Made by a program: the position numbers and the translations under genes. This document shows positions 1 to 11,280 of a stretch of 11,280 nucleotides of DNA, piece after piece. Origin of the DNA: Monoraphidium neglectum. Lineage: Eukaryota; Chlorophyta; Chlorophyceae; Sphaeropleales; Selenastraceae. Below the pieces are notes generated by a model, which was given only the letters and a program-made list of their open reading frames with translations, did not search any database and was not told the origin of the DNA. Location: NCBI RefSeq assembly GCF_000611645.1, contig NW_014012160.1:2997-14276 (forward strand), in the 5' to 3' direction. Numbering within the stretch: position 1 is the first letter of the stretch; each line of letters begins with the position of its first letter.

Positions 1-62
<62 letters not shown>
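1..62. repeat. (GT)n dinucleotide microsatellite
   Basis: About 30 uninterrupted GT units run from the first base and decay into GCGCGTGTGAGTGCGGGTGTG. The repeat starts at the window edge, so its full length is unknown. It lies downstream of the last visible exon of the minus-strand dynein light chain-like gene, so it is probably inside that gene's next intron, where the transcript would read (CA)n. Confidence 0.95.
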
Positions 63-65
<3 letters not shown>

Positions 66-257
66 TGTGAGTGCGGGTGTGTTGGGTCATAACGGGCTGG
101 AATCTGGTGCAGGTCTTGTGGTCAAGATAGACTGGTTACTAGTGTCAGCGTTGAATGATGCAGCCCCACCTGCTCAGTGCCCTGATTCAACCCTGCAGCC
201 GAGGGACTCCGCCCAGCGACCCACGACACGCCGCACCTCGACACTGCCCGCGCTCAC

Positions 258-2216
258 CTGCACCCTCCGCCTCAGCGCCGCCGCCGCCCGCTCGCCCCCC
301 TCGGCCCGCGCCTCTCCCTCCGCCCCTGCCGCCTCCGCCGCCTCCGCCACGCCCTCGGCCTCGCGCCTCGCATCAGCTGCCGCCGCGGCCGCCGCCGCGG
401 CCCTGCCCTCGGCTGTGAGGGCGGCAGCGCGTGCGGCGTCCAGGGACGCCTGCAGGCCAAAGCTGCGCCGCTCACAGCAGCCCAGGGCGAGCGCCATCGC
501 ATTAAGCAGCTCCGCGTACCGCAGGCGCAACCCCTCCAGCACCCGGCCGCGCTCGGCGCAGCCGACCGCAACCTGCGCGGCACGGCGCGGCGCCCGGGCG
601 GCGGCCCGGTGCCCCGGCGTTGGTAGGGGGTGCTGCTGACGCAGGGGCAGGGGCGGGGCTGCACTGCGTTTGAGGGACTGCAGTACAGCTGGCAGGGCCC
701 CATTGAAACGCGTGTGATCGTGCGCAGGCAGCTCCCTGGACCCATGCCCACTCCACACTGTGCCGCACATAGCAAGCATCTCGGAGTCACTCCTCCGTGT
801 CTGCAGGCGAGCGCCGCCACGCACCCACCAATCCGTTCCCACCGGCACCTGATTGGCAGCGTCCCTCAGCAGAGCGTCCAACGCAGAGAACGCCGCCAGC
901 AGCAGCGGGCTCGCCGCCTCTGGCAGCGCCTGCTGCTGCCGCTCCTGCCGCCGCGCCGTGTCGCCAGTGTCTTTGCCGCCCTCCTCCTTGCACGCGCAGG
1001 CCACAAAGCTGCCGGCGGCGTTGCCCATGAGCGCTCCCGGCCGCTGCCGCGGTGGGGCGCCGGGAGCGTGCTGCTCGGCGGCGGCTGAGTGGCGCGCCTG
1101 CAGTGCCAGGGCCGCGCCAGGGGGTAGCAGGCGCGCGAGGCGTGCCTCCAAGGCGAGCGCCTCTTCCCTGCCGACGGGGGTCGGCCCCGTTTCGGGCGCC
1201 GAGCTGCGCGCCAGCAGTCCCGCCAGAGGCTCCTGCGGCAGCGACAGGGCCGGCACTGTTGACAACTTCGCAAGCACTAGGGCCTCTTAGGCCTAGAAAC
1301 ATGCCGACATCATGCCCGTCCAGGGCGCTTCCAAGCACCCTGCAGCACCCTGCACTCAACAGGAGGCCGACAGGGTTGGGGCAGCGATGAGCCAGCGGTC
1401 GCGATGATGAGCCAGCGATGAGCCAGCCAGACGCACCCTAAGGAACGCCTCCACGCTGCGCTCGCTCAATAGCTGCGTCTCATCCAGCCCCGGCTCCCGC
1501 CGCCGCCCGTGCCACGGCTGCGCCTGCGACGACCTGGTCGCCTCGGCTCCCAGGGCCGCTGGAGGGGAGGGCAGGCGGCGACCCAGGCCGACCACAGCGG
1601 CCGAGTCGTCCCAAGGGTTGCTGTCTCTCCCTGCTGCCGCCCAAGATGACGGCGCGGACGGCCGTGACGCGGCTGGACGGGCACCCCCGCCTGGCGCCAC
1701 GTGGGGGCATTGGGATGGCTTTGGCGCCTGTTCAAGTCGACGCTGCCACTGCTGCTGCTGCTGCTGCTGCTGCCGATGCCGTTGTCCCTGGCGCTGTGCT
1801 TGCTGCGAGGCGGGCGGCCCCTTGCCGCCCTCCAAGGGGGACGTTAATCGAGACGAGCCGCTCAGCCCGCCCGGGCTGCGCGCTGCGGCTGGGCTCCCGC
1901 CCCTTGTCTCCGCGCCCGGCGCGGGCCTCAGCTCTGACAGAGCGCACTCGAGCCCGGACAGCTGCGACCGGAGCGTCCCGATTTCGCCCATCGCCCTGAC
2001 AATGCCGGGGTCGTCGCAGCTGCAGTCCTGCAGTGGTGTGGGCTGGTCGCGGGCGCTTGCGCTCCCGCCGTCAAGCGCAGGCTCGCCGCCAATCGCTGCG
2101 GCCAGAGCCATGCTGCTGGATACTGCGAGGCGGGCATCTGCCAGCAGACGTGCGTTGGGGAGAGCGGGCCGCGACGCCGTAAATGCATAGGCCCAGCAGC
2201 GGCGACGAGGGCACAT
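258..2216 (-). CDS. Axonemal dynein light chain domain protein, 3' part beyond the window
   Basis: Three phase-0 exons are proposed: 2216-1437, 1232-849 and 572-258 (260, 128 and 105 codons). Their donors are gtgcgt, gtgccg and gtgagc, and their acceptors end in cag. Residues 1-260 are disordered and Pro/Ser/Gly-rich, with eight glutamines at about 149-156. Exon 2 has ETGPTPVGREE at about 274-284, and the exon 2/3 junction forms QVAVGCAERG at 388-397. Both match the p28/DNALI1-type axonemal dynein light chain family, where ETG..PV.RE and QVT..CAERG flank a short segment. A long Ala/Glu/Arg coiled coil follows. In that family the protein binds inner-arm dynein heavy chains in the flagellum. 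The length (at least 493 residues) and N-terminal extension fit a larger relative such as AXDND1 as well as p28. The start at 2216 was chosen because a TTATAA lies about 70 bp upstream; 2111 is an alternative ATG. The gene continues past the left edge. Confidence 0.6.
573..848 (-). other. Intron 2 of the dynein light chain-like gene, open in frame
   Basis: The donor follows AATCAG and reads gtgccg; the acceptor ends in gccgcgcag. Removing these 276 nt joins LLRDAANQ to VAVGCAERG and restores the family motif. The intron length is a multiple of three and the intron has no stop in the sense frame, so unspliced RNA would still be translatable with 92 extra residues. The intron call rests on the motif and not on the frame. 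Confidence 0.65.
1386..1427. repeat. Short direct repeats, unit GATGAGCCAGC
   Basis: The 11-mer GATGAGCCAGC occurs at 1386-1396, 1406-1416 and 1417-1427; the last two are directly adjacent. They sit just downstream of the splice donor of the first intron (1436-1233) of the dynein light chain-like gene. They look like a small noncoding tandem duplication with no visible function. Confidence 0.85.
1749..1772. repeat. CTG/CAG tract coding poly-glutamine
   Basis: Eight CTG units on the plus strand read as CAG on the minus strand and encode eight consecutive glutamines at about residues 149-156 of the dynein light chain-like protein. Flanking Gln-rich codons extend the low-complexity stretch. Confidence 0.9.
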
Positions 2217-2283
2217 CACGATCCACGCGCGCCTGCTGCGTTGGGCAGCTGCTGACGCACCTGTCAAGTTCTTGACGCGGTCG

Positions 2284-2289
2284 TTATAA
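2284..2289 (-). promoter_or_regulatory. TATA-like box (TTATAA)
   Basis: TTATAA stands alone in a GC-rich setting, about 70 bp upstream of the ATG at 2216. That leaves room for transcription to start about 30 bp downstream and a short 5' UTR. It is palindromic, so strand is inferred from the gene. No experimental support. Confidence 0.35.
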
Positions 2290-2399
2290 GCGCGCGTGCG
2301 TGAAAGCGAAAAGGGCAGCATATTCACATTCGCGCAGTATTTTGTCGCATAGAGCACTGTCAGTCCATCACGATCCAGTGAGGTAGGCAAAATAAATTA

Positions 2400-3165
2400 G
2401 GTAAGAACCGCCTCATCATATGAATGATGTGCATTTCAGCTGCGTAACGACTAACGAGAGATTCCCTGGCTAGATCAACCTTGAAGCACGCCCAGCGCAC
2501 GGGCCGGTACGCGGCCCTTCGTAATGAAAGAATACTATATCAACATAGGTACTGATTTTGATTGCAAATGAGTTGTCGCAGCTGTTGCACCGCTTTCATC
2601 ACTTAGTCAACATGCAGTCAAACCTTGCTGTCACAGCTCTCTGTTGGCCCGCCTGAACCCAGGACAAATGCATGCCTGCATGCAAGCTTGACATCGGGGC
2701 AGGAAAATGCGTCACGTGTCACCATTTTTCAATATCTGGTTACTTGGCATGCATTGCGCAACGCGACCCACCCGCCCATGCTGAGCAGAGGGGGTTCTCA
2801 TTGCAAATGTGAGATGTGCAGAGCTGGTACACATGCATGCGTGTGTGGCACGACGCGCACAAATGAAGTCCTTGAAAGCAGCATATACCATGTCAAGTTT
2901 GGGCACACATGCTCTGGACTCGTGCAGACGTGCATATTCTTCAGTGACATTTCAGTTCTGCGGAGCCAAATAAACAACGCAGGCGCTTTAGGGTGAATAC
3001 AAGCCATGAGCTTGATCTTGATCAATGGCCACAACAGAATTTGGCAAAACTTGATACGGAAAAGAGGCATCCAATGTATGACCAGGCGAGGGGCTACGCC
3101 GGCATATCTCTGCAACCACCAATAAGAAGAGAGGCAGGGCAACGCATAGGCAGCAAGTGACATCT
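2400..3165. other. Intergenic spacer between two minus-strand genes
   Basis: This stretch is less GC-rich than its surroundings and shows no reading frame with plausible codon use or splice sites. It should contain the 3' UTR of the membrane-protein gene (stop at 3166) and the upstream control region of the dynein light chain-like gene. Four copies of the palindrome GCATGC lie at 2670, 2678, 2747 and 2835. I found no TGTAA on the minus strand here, so the poly(A) site of the membrane-protein gene is not located. Confidence 0.6.
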
Positions 3166-6920
<3,755 letters not shown>

Positions 6921-7375
6921 CTGCAGTAATTCAGCCAGGGATCACTTGACTCATTACAATCACTGCTGAAGCTCCTTGTGTGCCATTGCGTGCTTCACGT
7001 GGTTGACTTGCCAACCCCATCCATTTGCGTCACGTGTTAGGTACAGGTGAGACAGAAGTAGCAAATCTCAAGAGTCATAGTCTTCCACACCAAGGAATAA
7101 TTGGGCTGCGAAATCGGATGGGGAACAGCACAACATAATCAAGCACTCAGTATTGAAAAAAATCAATATTGTCAAGGGGATGAATGTGGTTGCTGCTCCT
7201 CACCCGATATTATCATTGCGAGTTCACACATTGCAGACCAGGGGTACGGGCACATCCCCAGGCGTGATAACATAAAAGACAAACATGATGCCGGCCATGC
7301 GCTTTACCGTAGTAAGTATGACAATTAGGGCTTCAGCACAGGCGTGAAGCGAAGGAGCCAGGAGGCTGCGCGACT
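6921..7375. other. Spacer between monooxygenase stop and membrane-protein gene
   Basis: This relatively AT-rich stretch (for example a TATTGA hairpin with an A-rich loop at 7151-7168) probably holds the monooxygenase 3' UTR and the promoter or first exon of the downstream gene. I see no convincing coding exon. A short frame from the ATG at 7298 could be a first exon ending in a GT at about 7230, but nothing confirms it. Confidence 0.45.
6954..6958 (-). terminator. Candidate TGTAA poly(A) signal
   Basis: The minus strand reads TGTAA here, about 420 nt downstream of the proposed monooxygenase stop at 7376. TGTAA is the usual green-algal nuclear polyadenylation signal. A five-base match alone is weak, and the position is only about 35 nt before the first called exon of the next gene. 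Confidence 0.3.
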
Positions 7376-8845
7376 TCAGAGGAAGGCGGGCTCGCGCGCG
7401 GATTTCAGAAAAGGCGGTTGGAAGGGATGCAAAGCGCTCTGCAGGGCTTCAAAAACAGTACTTGCCCTGAAAAAATGATGATGGCAGCAAAGCCTACCCA
7501 CCGATTACCACGGTCAGTGCCGAGTCGTCTGCGACTCCGAGCCCCTCGACACCCGCGCTGGCGGGTGCGCCGTCAACACCACTGGGCGGCGCGCGGGGCA
7601 GGTTATCAAGGACAAGCCCCAGCTTGATGATGCGCTCGGGGAAGAACACGGTGGTGCGGTGGACCAGGCGATAATACATGTAAATGAGCCCCACCCTGAG
7701 CCGCCACACGGCAAACGGGAAGCGCGCGCGGCTGAGCGGCGCGGCCGCGAGCAGCGGCTCCACGCCGTTGAGCAGCCGCCGCGGCCCCGCCTCTGGCGTT
7801 GCGGGGTCGAGCAGCGCGGGGTGCGGCGGCGGGCCGGCCGACGCTGCCCACGAGGTGAAGAGCGTGCAGGCGCCAAAGGGCACTTTCCAGTGGCATCCAG
7901 CAAATCCTCACCCACCAGCAGCAGCTTCCCGGCAGCTTTGGGGCCGGTGGCAAGGAAGGCGGCAAAGTTGGTTGGCTTTTCGAAGCCGTCGGGGCGCTCT
8001 GGCGGCGCGTAGCCGGTGCCAAGCAGGAGCGTGTCGATGCCGTGGAGGACCTCGCCGGTCGACAGGTGCACGGCGCCGCCCTCGACCTTGGACACCTCGG
8101 CGCCAGCGTGGCGCGACAGGTCTTTGCGCCGGCGCAGCAGCAGGCTGCGGCCGGGGACGTACTGAGTGCGCCGCATGTCGAACCAGGCGCGCGGCACCCA
8201 GGAGCGGGTCCCCGCGAGAGAGTGGTGCAGAAACACGGCCAGGTTGACAGCCAGGTTGAGCAGGTGCAGGGCAAACGCGCCGAGCATCAGCTGCAGCATG
8301 ACCATGGGCCACATCGTCCTGACCTCGCACCCCGAGAAGAATTTGGGCTCGCGCAGGATCCACTCGACCGGGCCCGCAGCGCCTGCCTCGAGGCTGTTGA
8401 GGCAGAGGTCGAGCCCCGACGCGCCCGCACCCACGACGGCGACACGCTTGCCGCTGGCGGCGGCAGCAAAATCTGTAATCTGGCTGGAGTGCATGATGGC
8501 GACGCTGTTGTCGTTGGGAATGGGAGGGATGATGGGCCGCGCGTGCTTGCCGGTGCCCAGGAGGATGCGACGTGCACGAGTCTCGAGATTGGCGCCGTCC
8601 GTGAGGCGAGAAACCTGAGGGGTTGAATGCAATGGTTGTCAGGGATCTGAGTGGGGAGTAAGGAGGGGGAGGCAAGGAATGGTAAAAAGGATTGGTGGAA
8701 CACTTGGACCCCGTGTGCATCATGGCGCCGCCGTACCTGCACACACACTGATGCTGCAGGCTCTGCGCCGCCTCACTCTATATCGCCCTCTACCATTCTC
8801 ATGCATCCTGTAATTGTAATTGCCCCTTGCGCAATCATCCCCCCC

Positions 8846-8880
<35 letters not shown>

Positions 8881-9939
8881 CTATGCACGCACGCACGCAC
8901 GCACGCACGCGTGCGCACGCCCCCCCCCCCAAAAAACCAACATGCACCCACGTGCCACCCCTTGCAAGCAAATCGCCGCAATGGCGATGAAATATCAATG
9001 TGGCGGGTGCACACAAGCAAGCGCACGTGCAAAGACACAAATGGACGCGCACGCGCACCCCTCCCCCCCGGGTACGCACACATGCACACCCACCCACACA
9101 AGCACCCGCCGTTGTGCACAACGGTCTCCGGTGCGCTGCAGGCAACGCCAGGGCGTTTGCGATCTCTCACATTCTCGCCCACGCATGCGCAGCACCGACG
9201 CACCAACAGCGCACAGCGCACCTGGCAGACCCACTGCTGCTCTTTGTCAGACCACGCGTAGCCTGCCAGCTTGTGGCCGAGCCGGATGTGCGGCAGCAGC
9301 CCCTGGAGGCGCACCTTGGTCTCAAGCATGTGCACCACATCGTCGGCAGTCCACACGGCCTTGCGCGTCGTGAAGCCCTCGGTGCAGAAGTCGATGGGGT
9401 CGTTCTGGACGGTCTGCCAGCGCGGGATCCAGGCCCAAAGACCGCCGATGCTGCGCAGCGGTCGGTGGGCGAGCGAATGCAGAGGTACTTAGGATTGGAT
9501 ACGGCTGCCGGCAGGCAACGGAGGGCCATGGTAGGTGTGTGCTTGCATTGAGATAAGGGTGAAAACGCTAGTCGCATGCAGTGTGAATGGGTCAGGCCGA
9601 GAATCTTGCTTGAGTGCGACACGCGCACAGCTGCTTGACCGCTCGATACCGCGTGTGCAGCCAGCCATGGCCCCAACAAGCTGGTAGGTGGCCGCAGCAG
9701 CACTGCCCAGAAGCCAGCCCGCTGAGGCTTGCTCGGCCCCTCGCTCTCCGTCATGCCTCGCGTGCTGCACCATGCATGTGCACGCAGGCACGCGCGCAGG
9801 CACATGCTCACCGGTCCTGCTGTTCAATCAGCAGTACGTCGGCGCGCTCCGCGCGTGCAAAGCTTCCCAAGGCGTAGATGCCGGTGATGCCGGCGCCAAC
9901 GATGAGCCATTCGTACGTGGGGAGGGTGTCGGGCTCCAT
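7376..9939 (-). CDS. Flavin-dependent monooxygenase (FMO-like, FAD/NADPH)
   Basis: Proposed exons are 9939-9812, 9450-9222, 8614-7912, 7882-7498 and 7466-7376, about 511 residues and in phase throughout. The family oxygenates soft nucleophiles or carbonyl compounds using NADPH, O2 and FAD. Visible motifs are GAGITG at 15-20 (FAD Rossmann fold), DRIGGLW at the exon 1/2 junction, GTGKHARP at about 139-146, HSSQITDF then VAVVGAGASG with GAGASG at 181-186 (NADPH site), and LLLGTGY at 315-321. A hydrophobic stretch at about 221-248 suggests membrane association. The ATG at 9939 is the only in-frame one after an upstream stop. Introns 1 and 2 (361 and 607 nt) are ordinary. The last two proposed introns are only 29 and 31 nt; without them the frame breaks near 7883 and stops at 7494. 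The substrate cannot be inferred. Confidence 0.8.
8837..8936. repeat. Composite simple-sequence block: C-run, (CA)n, (GCAC)n, C11A6
   Basis: In order there is a run of eight C, a (CA) tract at 8850-8876, about six GCAC units at 8885-8910, and a run of eleven C at 8920-8930 followed by six A. All of it lies in the second intron (9221-8615) of the monooxygenase. The alternating purine-pyrimidine parts could adopt Z-DNA; that is inference. Confidence 0.9.
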
Positions 9940-10330
9940 GCCAGCGCCGCGGCCGGGCTCGCGGCTGTACAATTCAGCCGTCCCAGAAGGTTGGGCGTGA
10001 TGGATGGGAATCACGACGGCGAGCAAGCTTAAAGTGGGCTGGTGGCGCTAGACCAAAGCTGGGGCGGCGGTGCAGCAGCCTGCGCGAGATTCTGGGAAGT
10101 GCAGTGGGGCGGGAGGGGAGGATGGGCGCCAAGGCGGTGAGGTCGGGGCGAGAGACTGTGGCCGTTAAGGTGTGCTGATACAACTACGCTGCTTCCTGAA
10201 ACGTGCAATTGGCGCACTTGTTTGCGCTTATCCCGAAGCGGAGTAAATACACCGTCAGCAAACGGCGAGGTTCTCATTCCCTGCCCTCTGCTTCGTGTCT
10301 GCGACTCTCAACTTTCTACCTATCAATTAT
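9940..10330. other. Upstream region of the monooxygenase, possibly a divergent promoter
   Basis: The region lies 5' of the minus-strand ATG at 9939 and 5' of a possible plus-strand ATG at 10331. An in-frame TAG at about 10044 separates the first monooxygenase exon from anything upstream. No clear TATA box or repeated operator-like motif is visible. Confidence 0.4.
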
Positions 10331-10925
10331 ATGGCCTCGATCAGCCACGCGCGCGTGGGGTGTCAGCCCATAAGCGCATCCATCGCCTGTGTCTCACCGC
10401 AAGTCGCCACTCTTGCCGGTCGCGCGCTCGAACTTCTATGCAACCAAATCAAGCAATGTGCAGAACCTCTGAGTTTGCAAGCAGTGCCAACCTCTAGCTT
10501 GTCTGGTAACGGGGCAAATCAAGCAACTATGCCAGTACGCAGGGAGCTGCAGGTCACCGGCCCACTCAGCACAGGTGACCCACACACCCCACACCCATTG
10601 CCAGTCAGAGCATCACAGCTGGCTGTGATGCGCCGCGATGCCACACTCCTGTGCACATAAGTAAGGTGACTGGTAACTCGAAGCATGACACGCGCGCCCC
10701 GTGCCTCACTTTGATGATCATTGTTGCGCGCGGGTCCCCGCGTGTGCAGTGCTCGCGACGATGCCGCTAGCCGCCACCGCTGCCGCCACTGCAGCCTGCA
10801 AGCCGACAAGCTCCCAGCGGGAACTCAAGCTGCGGCTACGTGTCAGCCAGTGTTGCATGGTCAACGCGAGCGGCAGCGATCGGGGCGGCCGCAGCCGTGC
10901 GCCGCCAGTTCCTTGCACTCTGTGA
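10331..10925 (+). CDS. Possible short two-exon gene, low complexity, unknown
   Basis: Exon 1 would run from the ATG at 10331 to 10574 (donor ACAG|gtgacc) and exon 2 from 10750 (acceptor gtgtgcag) to a TGA at 10923-10925. Phases match (one base plus two), giving 139 residues rich in Ala, Ser and Thr, with no motif I recognise. A TGTAA lies about 260 nt after the stop. Against it, several other frames on both strands are equally open, including a 46-residue minus-strand frame starting at 10858. Treat as a weak gene model. Confidence 0.25.
10611..10630. repeat. Perfect inverted repeat, 9-bp arms
   Basis: CATCACAGC and GCTGTGATG are exact reverse complements separated by TG, forming a compact palindrome. 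It falls in the putative intron (10575-10749) of the weak plus-strand gene model. A nearby pair GGTCACC (10552-10558) and GGTGACC (10574-10580) is also inverted. Confidence 0.8.
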
Positions 10926-11280
10926 CTGCATTCTGCAACAAGTGCAATGCAATGGTTTTGCGTGGCGCTGCCGTCAACTGCAGCTGCATCGCAGCTCACA
11001 GCCAGCCGACAAGGCCCAAGCCTGTGCTTTGCTTTGCATATTTTACAGAACATCAGATGCAGATCATGTGGCCAGCCACGGAGAGCAAGGATCTGGCAGA
11101 CACACAGGTACCAAGCAGGGCGGCGGACGCAGAAGACCCGAGAAACCGCCAGCATCAAGCCCCAACGCCGCAACCCTTGGTTTTTTGTAACACACGCAAA
11201 GCAAAACCTTTCCCCTAACCTCAAAGTCGTTCGGGGCAGAGGGGGGGAGCCCGGCACCACGCGAAAGAGCGGGGACCCAT
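10926..11280. other. Right-edge region, no supported gene
   Basis: Frames are open on both strands but none has recognisable motifs or a clear codon bias. It could be the 3' UTR of the weak plus-strand model or part of a further minus-strand gene entering from the right. The end is G-rich and has no coding signal I can support. Confidence 0.4.
11186..11190 (+). terminator. Candidate TGTAA poly(A) signal
   Basis: TGTAA follows a run of T and lies about 260 nt after the TGA of the weak plus-strand model. It supports, but does not prove, a transcript ending on the plus strand here. Confidence 0.25.

Noticed and set aside
1..639. Long plus-strand open frame starting in the GT repeat
   Set aside because: It is a repeat-driven and GC-driven frame opposite the dynein light chain-like exons; the minus strand carries the recognisable motif and splice sites.
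7606..8274. Other long frames opposite or overlapping the monooxygenase on both strands
   Set aside because: They are shadows of a GC3-rich exon; only one frame contains the FAD/NADPH motifs.
8884..8936. Short regularly spaced repeats resembling a CRISPR or telomere-like array
   Set aside because: These are simple GCAC, CA and homopolymer tracts without unique spacers or a telomere unit.
10718..11260. 180-residue minus-strand open frame at the right end
   Set aside because: No motif, no clear start or splice context, and plus-strand frames are equally open over the same bases. It could be part of a gene entering from the right, but I cannot support it.

Overview
This window looks like eukaryotic nuclear DNA from a green alga, most likely a chlorophyte of the Chlamydomonadales type. 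The base composition is GC-rich and coding sequence is broken into many exons with GT-AG introns. Introns and spacers are full of GT/CA, CAG/CTG and ACGC repeats. TGTAA, the algal poly(A) signal, appears downstream of genes, and one gene resembles an axonemal dynein light chain. No bacterial operon, CRISPR, rRNA or convincing tRNA is visible. The organism assignment is inference.

Three multi-exon genes can be reconstructed, all on the minus strand, so they read from right to left. (1) About 9939 to 7376: a flavin-dependent monooxygenase with an N-terminal FAD-binding GxGxxG, an internal NADPH-binding GxGxxG and the GTGY-type motif of the family. (2) About 6920 to 3166: ten phase-consistent exons encoding at least 472 residues of a membrane protein I do not recognise. 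Its 5' end is unresolved, and one intron carries about 33 CAG/CTG units. (3) About 2216 to beyond the left edge: a protein with the axonemal dynein light chain signature (ETG...PV.RE and QVAVGCAERG), with a poly-Q disordered N-terminus and an Ala/Glu-rich coiled coil. Its 3' exons lie outside the window, past a GT/CA microsatellite.

The right end (10331-11190) may hold a short, low-complexity plus-strand gene divergent from the monooxygenase. The support is only compositional and splice-phase evidence.

The three genes share direction but I see no functional link between them. The most unusual observation is that the monooxygenase reading frame can be completed by removing two GT...AG segments of only 29 and 31 nt, far shorter than the other introns here (70-652 nt). 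The alternative for the first is a single-base indel, and for the second an earlier stop codon.
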